A stretch of 64,000 nt of DNA from Fragilariopsis cylindrus CCMP1102 (taxonomy: Eukaryota > Bacillariophyta > Bacillariophyceae > Bacillariales > Bacillariaceae). The DNA lies in the NCBI GenBank assembly GCA_900095095.1, contig FMBT01000299.1:62001-126000 (forward strand). The letters run 5' to 3'. The notes under the pieces were generated by a model. It was not told the DNA's origin. It worked only from the letters and a program-made list of their open reading frames with translations, and did not search any database. Both the position numbers and the translations under genes were made by a program. Below, one piece after another: positions 24,189 through 33,670 of this stretch; the first letter of the stretch is position 1; the number at the start of each line of letters is the position of its first letter.

Positions 24189-25475
24189 ATGCCCACCATG
24201 CCCACGACCCCCACCAACAATAACAGTAACATCCCCATTGTCGCCGACGCCGAAGCCGACGCCGACCGTCAACAGCAGCAGCAGCAACAACAACAACAAC
24301 CGTTACCGCCTATGCTACCACCGTTACCGCCTATGCTTCAACAACTGCTGGACATACATTGCCATCTCACAAACCAACCCTATCTGCTGCCCGATCACCA
24401 ATCCCCCTCCATTCCGTTGCCGTCATGTGTCGCTGTCCTCGTAGAACCAAAAAGGTTCAACAGATCTCGAACCCAAATTTTTTACATTCTTGACTCTCCT
24501 TCACGACGTCTTCAATTTCCTACCATATATTTGATTGGTAGTACCGGAAACTTATACAAAGTTTCATTTCACATATCAGGTGTACGCTGCAACTGCCCAG
24601 ACACTGCCACATTCTGCAAGCACGTACTTTTTATTTTATCTGTATCCAGGTTGATGACATCGTCCAGGAACACGTTCTATTTGAACATGGAATCCACGAT
24701 AAATCAACTCCAAACTGTCGATTTCTCAAACAGCATGGTGGATGCGACAACAAACTCGATTTGCTGCCACAGCATCAACCTACCTTGCACTGTTTGTCGA
24801 GATCCCATGCGCCGTGAATTTTTGATATGCAGCAAATGCTTCGGTGTTTCCCATAAAACATGCGCAAAACGCCAAATTGAAACTCGATGTGGATACGAGA
24901 ACAACGGCCCGAAGTCCTTTCCTACCCCTACACTATGTTTTTTGTGCCACAGGCCTTGGATGCCCTTCACCGTTGGATGCAGCGGTAAATACCGTAATCT
25001 GTCCATGGTATTAAAACATTTCAAGTATCCTCTAGCAACTATTGGGGCGTCGGCGGGGCAAAATCTTGATCACTCAGCCCATTGTTGTCCCTCTTCCGGC
25101 AACCATAAAAGCAACCACAACAGCAACCACAACAGCAACCACAACAGCAACCAAAACAGCAACCAAAACAGCAACCAAAACAGCAACCAAAACAGCAACC
25201 AAAACAGCAACCAAAACAACTTCGACAACATCCAGTTTCAATCATCATCTACCCTATCGTCATCTACCGTGAACCGGACTGGTGGCTTCCAGCGACCGAA
25301 CGATGGTCTAGACTCCGCCAAAAGGACATTAACTTATCCGTCGCCTGAACAAGGTGACTCAGCCTCCCCTATTACTGCTTCATCAGTCACTCAGTCTCGG
25401 TCTCCTGAGTCTCCTCCATTCGGAAACTTTGTTAGCCAGCGTACAGGGAAACGACCTAAATATGAATCTCATTGA
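24189..25475 (+). CDS. SWIM + RING-CH-like zinc-finger protein, probable E3 ligase
   Basis: An intronless frame of 428 residues. After a Gln/Pro-rich start, residues ~88-150 match SWIM E3 proteins: an Arg-spaced lead-in, FPTIYLIGSTGNLYKVSF, then the SWIM ligands Cys134, Cys136, Cys143 and His145 (CNCP..CKH). Residues 200-253 carry the spacing C200-C203-C214-C217-H222-C225-C250-C253, a C4HC3 RING-CH/PHD arrangement. SWIM plus RING is the layout of MEX/ZSWIM2-type ubiquitin ligases, so that role is inferred. The C-terminal part has about ten SNHN/SNQN tetrapeptides coded by a 12-bp minisatellite, then a Ser/Pro-rich tail ending GKRPKYESH. The start at 24189 is the first Met of the frame. Confidence 0.72.
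   Translation: MPTMPTTPTNNNSNIPIVADAEADADRQQQQQQQQQQPLPPMLPPLPPMLQQLLDIHCHLTNQPYLLPDHQSPSIPLPSCVAVLVEPKRFNRSRTQIFYILDSPSRRLQFPTIYLIGSTGNLYKVSFHISGVRCNCPDTATFCKHVLFILSVSRLMTSSRNTFYLNMESTINQLQTVDFSNSMVDATTNSICCHSINLPCTVCRDPMRREFLICSKCFGVSHKTCAKRQIETRCGYENNGPKSFPTPTLCFLCHRPWMPFTVGCSGKYRNLSMVLKHFKYPLATIGASAGQNLDHSAHCCPSSGNHKSNHNSNHNSNHNSNQNSNQNSNQNSNQNSNQNSNQNNFDNIQFQSSSTLSSSTVNRTGGFQRPNDGLDSAKRTLTYPSPEQGDSASPITASSVTQSRSPESPPFGNFVSQRTGKRPKYESH
25108..25217 (+). repeat. 12-bp coding minisatellite (SNHN/SNQN repeats)
   Basis: About nine units of AGCAACCA[CA]AAC lie head to tail and in frame, so copy-number change would not shift the frame. The first units code SNHN and the later ones SNQN. Confidence 0.9.
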
Positions 25476-26224
25476 ATACTGGAACACGTTGATAGCCCAA
25501 TTATTCTATCATTAATTTTGGTGGACCTGTATTCAACAACATCCCTAGATCCTATACCTTATCATATACATGCGCGCAACAATTATGTAGTTCATTTTTT
25601 CTCTCTCCCTACACGGACTTCTTCGACCTTCAGTATACTATATATATATACATATATATATATGCACTTATCGGTATTATGCAACGACGGGACATCACAC
25701 CAACGTTATCATCATTTTTCTTGGTTTAAATCAACGCGTTTGTAGACGCGACAGAAGGAATACATATTATCTTTAAACCAAAAATGATATATAATAAATA
25801 TTATACTATAAATTGTCTTCTATAGTGTGTTCGATTGATTTTATTCCCTTCCATACATCTGACTTGGCATACTAGTACTTAGAATTGTCACTGCGACATG
25901 ACGGCGGACGAAATGTAATTTCAGGGCTATGTATTTTTAAAAGTTGTGTGTTTTCTTTATCAAATTTAAACAACATATATATATGCCCTTTTTTAAAATT
26001 GAACTCCATTATTAGGAAAGAAAAAATCAAAAATCAATTTGCGCGTAACAATGCACCAACAATGCAGAAGACATAGCCTAGCGTACAATGTACTCGAGAG
26101 ATGGATGGTTTGTTTATCTCACAAAATAACATGGTACTGAATTAAAAAACCTTTTTAAAAACCGAAAAATCATTACTTCGGAAATCCTTACTTCACAACC
26201 CTTTACGCTACTACTGTATTAACA
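25476..26224. other. Intergenic region between two co-oriented genes
   Basis: These 749 bp are AT-rich, with a short TATATA block (25640-25664). No gene is supported. It contains the terminator of the SWIM gene and the promoter of the RPA1N-type gene. Confidence 0.5.
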
Positions 26225-27625
26225 ATGAGTTTCGAACACAGCCAAATTTCGTTTTCACCACCGATTACGACATTCGAAGACAGCCAACTTTTGCTAACAT
26301 CCAATGCAGTATCCAAATTAATGGAACCAACCAGTGATTCTGTTATCAATATTCGACTAACTTGCCAGGTATTGAACATCAAACAACTCAGCATGGAAAC
26401 CGGTCCTGATCGTTATAAACTAATCCTGAGCGATGGATCTCATTTCGTCGATGCAGTGCTAGCGTATAAAGCAAACTGGATTGCGACCAAACTTGACTCA
26501 AATGACATTGTGGAAATTGTACAATACAATTCTGTTACTACCAACACAGATAATCTTATTTTCATCCAAGATTTGGTAATCAAACAAGCTGACCTCGCGA
26601 TGGTAGGCAACCCTTCTCCATTTGTACCTACCGAAGAAATCAAATTAGATGCATACGATGATTTGAGCGATGACCAAACCTCACCCACCCCTACTGCTAC
26701 CTACATTCATCAAGAGCACACAATCATTGACGACTGGATCATTCTGACAAACGGGTCAGTCCACGGAATTGTAAGAGAAGACACCATTCCGGATGGTCAA
26801 GGTTCTTCGACTATAACCACGTCTACTGTCGCATCTTTTTGTTGTCCTAGCTCTTTGACAATCAATGATGAATCAGATTTTGATGCCATCAACGTTCTAA
26901 ATTGTTTAGTCACCATCACTGGATCCTGTTATCAACTGGGTTTCAAAAATGTCAGCTGTTATTGGGAAGAACATTTTAAGCATCATCAGAACAATCTAGC
27001 AGAATTGTCTAATTCACCAGAAAAGTTCCGGACCAAAATCGTTGCTGTTCATGATTATGCGTCACACGTATTCATGGGTACATTCGTTGATGAGGAATGG
27101 CACAACGGCAAACATGAAATGATGGTGGAATTGGATATTGATGTAGAATGCGGTTCTGGAGTTGTTCGAGGTGATTGCGTGGTAGGATTGGATAGTCTCG
27201 CATACACTCAGTCGCGCAGTTTGTATCGTTTTCTCTATCCAGAGACTGTTTCAGATAGAGAAGGACCCCATGTAACAGGAGATCGAGTGGCTTTGATTAT
27301 GTTTGGACAGCTCACGGAAAAGGGAATCACAGAAGATAGGGATGAATACTATCGCATCTCATTCGACGATTATTTCTCGTATCCAATTGAGGCGCAATTC
27401 CCCACAGAGGAAGTATCTTGTATGGTAGACTTATTTTCTAAGTTGCAACATGTTACTGGAGTTAGAAGGTCTGGATCAATCGGGCACTTGGCTGAAAGTT
27501 TCCCTCCAATTGCAATTGGGCATATGGCAAAGCCTGCACTGCTAAAACGGCCATTGATTCAGAACTTGACCACCACCGTTGACCAATCTCAGCAGGAGTG
27601 TATTCCTAAAAAGAAAAAGGTATGA
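26225..27625 (+). CDS. RPA1 N-terminal-domain (RPA70N/DBD-F) protein lacking the DNA-binding OB folds of RPA1
   Basis: Residues ~21-131 match the RPA1 N-terminal OB fold: LTSNAVSKLMEP, CQVLNIKQLS, RYKLILSDGSHFVDAVLA, a strand with NDIVEIVQYN, and DLVIKQADLAMVGNP. In RPA70 this domain recruits checkpoint and repair proteins rather than gripping DNA. The remaining 335 residues do not show DBD-A/B/C or the Cys4 zinc ribbon of RPA1; they look folded but are unfamiliar. The end, IPKKKKV, is a classical nuclear localisation signal. The stop lies within AAG|GTATGA, a possible splice donor with a good acceptor at 27778-27779, so an additional 3' exon cannot be excluded. Total 466 residues. Confidence 0.72.
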   Translation: MSFEHSQISFSPPITTFEDSQLLLTSNAVSKLMEPTSDSVINIRLTCQVLNIKQLSMETGPDRYKLILSDGSHFVDAVLAYKANWIATKLDSNDIVEIVQYNSVTTNTDNLIFIQDLVIKQADLAMVGNPSPFVPTEEIKLDAYDDLSDDQTSPTPTATYIHQEHTIIDDWIILTNGSVHGIVREDTIPDGQGSSTITTSTVASFCCPSSLTINDESDFDAINVLNCLVTITGSCYQLGFKNVSCYWEEHFKHHQNNLAELSNSPEKFRTKIVAVHDYASHVFMGTFVDEEWHNGKHEMMVELDIDVECGSGVVRGDCVVGLDSLAYTQSRSLYRFLYPETVSDREGPHVTGDRVALIMFGQLTEKGITEDRDEYYRISFDDYFSYPIEAQFPTEEVSCMVDLFSKLQHVTGVRRSGSIGHLAESFPPIAIGHMAKPALLKRPLIQNLTTTVDQSQQECIPKKKKV

Positions 27626-27820
27626 TTGTATGATTGTAGAGTAACTATATTTATTAGAAGACCCTAGTGTAACAGTGAATATTTATCAGATGACCTTAGT
27701 GAAACAGTTAATGGTTCTAATTTTAATTATAGTGATGTGTTATATATATATGTACTTCTTATCTATTCTTCATTTTAGGATCTGCACGCATCGATCGATG
27801 ATGTTGTGGTTTCTGTTCTT

Positions 27821-29369
27821 CTATATTGTGATTTCCGTATTTACAATGGTTTTTTCTGTGTAATTTTGGTATACTCTCGGTATCGACGTTATAAGCGCTT
27901 TGCTACCATCCACATTTGGTATGTCTACTAACATTGCCTTTTCGTCTGGCAGTATACAAAGCGGATGTGATCTGTGCTGATTCTTATACGCAACCGGCAA
28001 TAACTTATCCCGGCGCCTCTTCGAGCAGTTTTTTGGCACGTCTATTGCCGCAACATAGGTCCCATCATTATTTGAAAAAACGATGATATCATTGTTTCTT
28101 CTAGGGCTGAATAATATCTTTCGACCAAACGTTTCAGGATATTTGTCGAATACGGCCACCTCTACGAGGTGGATCTTAGCACTAGTATCCTCATTTCTCC
28201 TCATTACAACAATTTTGTCGGGGTCTCTATATTGGAGGGCGAACGTTGTTCCACTGTTCGAAACATATATTGACGAAACTCTAGGCTTTTTGCAGTCGAA
28301 TCTACTCTGGTTCCGTTCAGCATATCGTGAACAGGTTACTCCTCTAATATTACTTACTCCATCATTTTTTAGGGGGGGGTGGGGGATTTTATATTTGTAC
28401 TTCCAGAAGATCAACTCAAGTGTTCCTAAGGTCTCACTACTCACATTCCTGGATCCTGTAAAAACAATTTCGTCTGTCGTTTCGGAAAAAACCATCGATC
28501 CATGAAAGCGAAGCGTGCCAAATGTATATGTATTTATAACTTGGCCTCCATCACCGATTTTTCTTATAGATATCTCTTCGCCCCTATCATTGGTCAGCTC
28601 CGCCTGTCACTATATACTTTGAAGAAAAGCAAATTGTGTTTCCCAATCCCATTGGGCAGCGCCCTCTCATAAACTCCTTGCGGCGATGTTCGAGTATTCT
28701 AACAAATTGTCCGTCAATAATGTAAATGCTCATCCTATCTCGCATTGCAAATTTACAACGTTGTTTAAAATTTGCACCACCACCCAAATCGAATTGTGTA
28801 TTGTGGCTTCCTTGTGGGTGTGGATCAAATACGACTACATCGGTAAAATCGTGCACCCTGACCGGTCCATAATCAGTCCACGCTGGGTCCAGTACTTTCG
28901 ATGCCACGTATAACTTTTTGCTGGAAATCATCAGTCTTCTCCAGTCCTTGTTCCTTAAGAACGAAGCGATATGAGCAACACATTCAACCATCGCTGCGTG
29001 TACTGGTTCCGGCAATGCCCCACCCCTCACTCGGATGTCATCATTCTCTTGCTGCTGCTTGCTTTTCAGCCTTTCTAATTCTACTTCATGCTTTCTTTTC
29101 AGCTTTTCTATTTCTCCTTCATGTATGTTCTCTTTTATAGACAATTCTAATTCTAATTGAATTTTTTTTTTCTCTTCCAAATCTGGACCCATTAATTCAC
29201 TGTCATTATCTAATATGATAACTTGTTGTGGTTGTGGACCTATAAAAAAAACACTGTCACCATCCCTATCGGCTAGGGTCAGGAACCCATCATCATCCTC
29301 ATCGTGGTCCCTTTTGCTACGATCATCACCCTCATCGTGGTACCTTTTGTTACGATGAGGATTATTCAT
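27821..29369 (-). CDS. F-box-like + beta-propeller-like protein, reading frame broken once
   Basis: The upstream frame (29369-28587, 260 residues) has an acidic N-terminus, a predicted coiled coil (ELSIKENIHEGEIEKLKRKH), and an F-box-like stretch (VECVAHIASFLRNKDWRRLM..SKKLYVASK). Strands with YIVTGGADQ and TICFSS suggest a WD/Kelch-type propeller. Just before 28587 the frame changes: the neighbouring frame continues the same kind of protein (DRGEEISIRKIGDGGQV) through to 27821, giving about 225 more residues from the Met at 28495. A one-base shift near 28600 or an assembly error explains this best. F-box proteins are substrate adaptors of SCF ubiquitin ligases; that role is inferred. A CCCCCACCCCCCC tract at 28371-28385 is another slip-prone site. 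Confidence 0.5.
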
Positions 29370-30372
29370 GATGGCAATTGTGTGTATGGCGATTGTGTGT
29401 ACGTGTGTTCGTGTGTGTGTGTGTGTGTTTGTTTGTTTGGTTGTTTACACAAAAAAGTGGATTTTTTTGATATGACAATACTGTACCGCCGTACTTCAAC
29501 TACAGTAGTAAGTAGTAAAGCAGCAGTACACAAGCAGAAGGTTGAGTCGGGTATAACTATACTGTATTTGTAGTTTATATACTCAAACAATCCAAGACCA
29601 CCAAGTATGAGATACCGATATGGATCGGGTCGAGCGATGTGAACTAAACTAGAGGTCGTGGGTTCGATACCACCCTAGTTCGGGTCCCGCTCAACCAACC
29701 ACAATTCGGGACTTACAAAACACGGAACCACCTTCTGGACTTGATGCGTCTTCCGACGCACATGACCTGTTGGCGGGACCGACCAAAGTTAATAAACCAT
29801 CGATGAGGACGTGAGAAACAACACGAACTAACTTGACGGGCTTAACATGATATAATATTCGGGAATGATGCTTGACTCCTCGTTACTGCCATTGGAACCT
29901 TTTGTTTTTTTCGGTGACCAAAGTTTTGTACGTTTTTTATTTCAGAGCTGTTTTTTATATTCTACCCTAATTAATTAATTATCACTCCTTCCTTGCTTCA
30001 CGATTTTAGTCCCACTTACTATCACCCTCCTTTTATCTTGTTAAAAACGTGTTGATTCCTTACTTCAACAAACTCATTTACGTTTCGAACTGATACTCTT
30101 TCCGTTTTTCTTTTTTGTGTCCCCAGTAATGTCGCGGTATGTATTCAATCTACCTGTTTCTTTTACAAACCACTCCGAATATCCCTTGACTTTTGCAGTG
30201 AGTATCTGAATGTTCAAGTATTGAATTGATAGGCTATTGTTATATAGCGTGATAATACAAAAATTCTTCTTTCTTTTATTCTTGACAGTAGCTCATAAAA
30301 CGTTGTTTCGAACATATTGAAACCTTAAATCCTTTACTCTTATTATAATCCTATTCCTTTATTACTTTTGCC
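29370..30372. other. Intergenic region of 1 kb
   Basis: It starts with a GT-rich simple repeat (29393-29445) directly upstream of the F-box-like gene, then holds the SINE-like block at 29620-29860. The rest (29861-30372) is AT-rich with no supported gene. Confidence 0.5.
29620..29860 (+). mobile_element. Possible tRNA-derived SINE
   Basis: An A-box-like string (GGGTCGAGCGATGTG, 29627-29641), similar to the Leu/Ser tRNA type, is followed 20 bp later by a consensus B box (GGTTCGATACC, 29661-29671). This is the internal promoter layout of RNA polymerase III genes. The segment cannot fold as a normal tRNA: acceptor and anticodon arms do not pair. It continues into unrelated sequence with a perfect TGCGTC-TTCC-GACGCA hairpin (29745-29760). 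This matches a SINE head and body, but a single copy, an undefined 3' end and no visible target duplication leave it open. Confidence 0.4.
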
Positions 30373-30780
30373 ATGTCTCCTTTTAGATCTCCCAAGTCTC
30401 CCAGTACTCCTGCTGCTGTCCATCGCATCGAAAGTAAGGTGAAGATTGCAATGGATAAAACTTCTTTATCTGCGGCTAAAGCCTCTCGGGTACTCCATGA
30501 TGAACAAGCTGACTATCATTTTGTCCAAAAAAATTCATCCACGGCTAAAGCCTTTCGGGTATTCCATGACGCTCAAGCTGTCTATCATCTTGCTCAGGCT
30601 CAAGCTTCTGCTGATGAAGAAGCGGCTCTTGACACTAAAATCCGTGCACTTGAAAGTGCTGCTGTTCTTGTAGCTGATATGACTGCGCTTGAGGAGGAAG
30701 CCAATCGTAATATTTTAGGTTTAAATATTAGTAGTAATGGAGAGAAGGAAAAGAAACCGTGGTATAGATTTGGATTTTAG
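30373..30780 (+). CDS. Small helical protein with an internal duplication, unknown function
   Basis: A 135-residue frame begins with a Ser/Pro/Lys-rich, histone-tail-like stretch (MSPFRSPKSPSTPA). Two related blocks follow: AKASRVLHDEQADYHFVQKN and AKAFRVFHDAQAVYHLAQ, about 24 residues apart. The remainder is Ala/Glu-rich and predicted helical, ending KKPWYRFGF. There is no recognised family. It lies 91 bp upstream of the left direct repeat of the two-gene unit. The DNA of the duplicated blocks also matches closely, which suggests a recent internal duplication. Confidence 0.45.
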   Translation: MSPFRSPKSPSTPAAVHRIESKVKIAMDKTSLSAAKASRVLHDEQADYHFVQKNSSTAKAFRVFHDAQAVYHLAQAQASADEEAALDTKIRALESAAVLVADMTALEEEANRNILGLNISSNGEKEKKPWYRFGF

Positions 30781-30871
30781 AGGAAATTTAAAATCTTACA
30801 ATGTATTCAGTTGTTAATGTTAGTAAAAGTATCTACTTATAATAATAAATTAACCTTTTAAATCATATATT

Positions 30872-31230
30872 TGTATATTTAAAAGAATTGCTTGTATTAT
30901 CTATCGTACACAGTTGGTTGATTCATTCATCAGTGAAGACTGGACGTTCGATTAGTTATATTAGTTAGTTACTATTTTGGTTCTGCAAACAGTTGTTTGT
31001 TAGCTACCCTCTTTATCATTTTTAAAATATTTGTTTTGCTTGTCGAAGTAGTGATTTGGTTGAAATGTTTTAACATTTCTTCAATTTCTGTTTCGGTACC
31101 ATACGATTGCCCCTCCTTTTTGTAGCCATCGTTGCATGTTTTTGTACATTAAACATGAACTCCACCATCTGCTCTCTCAAATCAGCTCTATCAAACCATA
31201 CCTCCCTAATTATTTCAATCATTACTGACA
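30872..31230. repeat. Left long direct repeat of the two-gene unit (359 bp)
   Basis: This segment recurs at 35939-36305 in the same orientation. The copies differ only by a 7-bp tandem duplication and one extra T in the right copy, as far as I can compare by eye. The repeat begins TG and ends CA. Its first 60 bases correspond to the 3' end of the dioxygenase coding sequence, and its right part to the 3' end of the zinc-motif gene, which is intact at this copy. Confidence 0.9.
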
Positions 31231-32805
31231 TACTCGTTTCCTGTACATCTGGGTCGTACATTTCGTTATATTCTTGTGGACTACCACTCCAAAATAGGAT
31301 ACAGCGAACGCAGTTATTTAAAATTCCCGAACCACTGTGAATTATACTTCCATTTATTCTGGTGTATGTAAGTGTTGGTGCATTACTAAGGTGTGCAGAT
31401 TCGTAGTGGAAGTATTTTTGCCACTCAATCGCTTTCAATGACGCATCAGGAGGTATCATTGTCTGAAATAGCTGGCCGTATCCTTGGTGACTTATCATTA
31501 TACCAACACGTGTTTCAGGATCAATTTTATTAATAAGGTTAATCAACTCTTCTGCTTTCCCTACGGTATTCCATTTCTTACACACTCCCCCGGCTTTTAA
31601 CAATTCACATAACTTATCTATCGAATTGACTTTCTCACGAGAAGTCACGCGATATGCAATAGTGCTGTCCACATTATTGGATAAAATTAGGGCAAACTGG
31701 GCTAGCGGCGTTGCTAGATCCAGATGTTTCTCTTGCTTTCCGGAGTTTTTTGTTAGGATTAGCGAGAACGAACCATACTTCATCGTCTTTCCCTCTCTTT
31801 TATTGTCCATGTCTGATGTTTGTTTTGCGTATTGAATAATTTCCTTCATCCATTTCGCTGTCAGCTTGTATGTTCTTTCTATTTCCCGCCAGCATTCGTT
31901 TCCTCTCAATTTCCATCCGCATTCTGTGTGTAGATCTTGTACGTACTCTGAAGTTACCCCAATTTCGATTCTATCACTCTGTATTTTTCTAGCACCCCAT
32001 TTCGTATTAGCACTACCGTTTTCTACCAGATTACAGATTTCCTGCCAGTTCTCGTTTAATGTTCGGTCGATTGTACGACAGTAATTTAAAATTTTATATT
32101 TTTTTTTGTCATTGTAGGATCCATCCCTCTTTCTTATTCCTTGTAGCACCTTTTGTCTGGAACGCTATAGCAAAAGCTAAATTTATTTCCATTATTCTCA
32201 ACAAAGCCACTTTCGAAGTGGTTGTATTTTCTTATTGGACACGTCTTTTCCTCCGGTTCTTGTCCTCCCCTTATATCACCTCTGATCAATGTTGTACTGG
32301 TTTTATTTACATCCTCACTGTTAGAAATTTTTGTTTCATAATGCTTTTTGATTGAACTGCATCTATCAAAGTGCTCGCAGAGAGCACGGATTCTATTGAA
32401 TGCCTTTCCGCAGAAACATGAATATGCGTACCAATCCTTATCAGTCTTGATAACTAGATAACGTTTTCCTTTGTGCCACCCGAATCTCGGTTTTGAATTC
32501 ATGGAAGCAATCATGGGCGGTGTCAAACCCAGATGGATGTATTCGTAGAGTTTATTTGTTTTCAGCTCGTTGGAAGTACGTTCCGATTCATTGTCCTGAC
32601 AATCATCTACATGGGGGCATATTTTTGTAGAGTTGTTGCTGATAAGACCACAGCGGTAACACACATAGTACATGCCTGGTGTGCAATACGGAGCTGGCTT
32701 ACCCTCACAATCAGTGTATAAACCAAAACTCGTGCTGTCACCTGCAAATAGTTGAGCGATCTTGTCTTTGTCTGTAATGGGATCAACGTTGTAACAAGCA
32801 GCCAT
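31070..32805 (-). CDS. Unknown protein with two copies of a novel zinc-type motif; two overlapping frames
   Basis: The start frame (32805-32134, 223 residues) carries the pattern C-x(1,2)-C-x10-C-x-H-x3-C twice: Cys49/52/63, His65, Cys69 and Cys130/132/143, His145, Cys149. This spacing suggests metal binding and I know no family with it. The next frame (32149-31070, about 360 residues) overlaps by 16 bp in a different phase and continues as an even-composition, folded-looking protein containing GVMISHQGYGQLFQ-like and RCILFWSGSPQEYNE stretches. So this is either one gene with a frame break near 32140, or two genes. No splice pair that I tried restores phase. It is divergent from the dioxygenase gene, with which it shares a repeated upstream region. 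Confidence 0.55.
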
Positions 32806-32837
32806 GGTTTATAAAATAATGACAAAGTTATGGCTAT

Positions 32838-32871
32838 TTATGTTGTTTGTTTGTTTGTTTGTTTGTTTGTC
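32838..32871. repeat. (TTTG)n microsatellite
   Basis: About eight TTTG/TTGT units lie just upstream of the zinc-motif gene. Confidence 0.9.
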
Positions 32872-32908
32872 AACACAAATACAACGTAAGGCCAAAATTC
32901 CAATAAGC

Positions 32909-33600
32909 AATTGTCTGCTAGGATTGCATGGACTGTCTTAATTATGCATGGGCCATTTGAAGAGAAAGACGACAGGCCTGTCGTGTTTTGTAGCTTTGTG
33001 TGGCAATTAACACGATCCAAATATCGTTTTTTTGAACGTAATTCTGACGTAGTTAACAGTACGTACTTTTCTGTAATTATTTGGTAGCTAATCGTATATC
33101 GTGTTATTTAAGGTGGGTTGAAAATTATACTTAAATCAAAATTCCGAGTAGGAATTGTCTACTTAACCCAAAATTTAAGTAGCCATGGTAATTGTCTGCT
33201 AGGATTGCATGGGCCATTGAAGAGAAAGACGGCAAGCCTGTCGTGTTTTGTAGCTTTGTGTGGCAATTAAGACGATCAAAATTTCGTTTTTTTGAACGTA
33301 ATTCTGACGTAGTTAACAGTACGTACTTTTCTGTATTATTTGGAAGCTAATCTTATATCGTGTTATTTAAGGTTGGCATTCGTATTATTATCTACTTAAG
33401 CCAAATTTTCCGCTAGAAGAATTGCATGAGCCATTTGAAGAGAAAGACGACAGGCCTGTCGTGTTTTGTAGTTTGTGTGGCAATTAACACGATCCAAATT
33501 TCGTTTTTATTTACGTAATTCTGACGTAGTTAATAGTACGTGCTTTTTTGTAATTTTTTATTAGCTCATCGTATTGTGTTATTTTAGGTGGGTTGATAAT
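32909..33600. repeat. Three diverged tandem copies (about 220-260 bp) in a divergent promoter
   Basis: The block AGAGAAAGACGRCARGCCTGTCGTGTTTTG begins at 32961, 33221 and 33439, giving spacings of 260 and 218 bp. Each copy continues through CACGATC/ACGATC, TCTGACGTAGTTAA and a final GTGTTATTT..GG. Each carries a TGACGT core (33045, 33305, 33522); copies 1 and 2 have the perfect palindrome AGTACGTACT (33058 and 33318), and copy 3 a degenerate form. The array fills the whole space between the two divergent genes, so it probably contains their promoters. Confidence 0.85.
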
Positions 33601-33670
33601 AGTAACTTACTTAGTACAGAAAGAATCAGATATCTTCTTGTTAGTAACCGATATCTTCTTGTTAGTAACC

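Noticed and set aside
25108-25217. A CRISPR-like repeat array
   Set aside because: The 12-bp units are contiguous and coding, with no spacers, in a eukaryotic gene.
29627-29671. A tRNA gene
   Set aside because: The internal promoter boxes are there, but acceptor and anticodon stems do not pair.
29798-29816. Hammerhead-ribozyme-like string CGATGAGGACGTGAGAAAC
   Set aside because: It resembles the classic CTGATGA..GAAA core, but the first core bases do not fit, stem II does not pair and no cleavage site is placed correctly.
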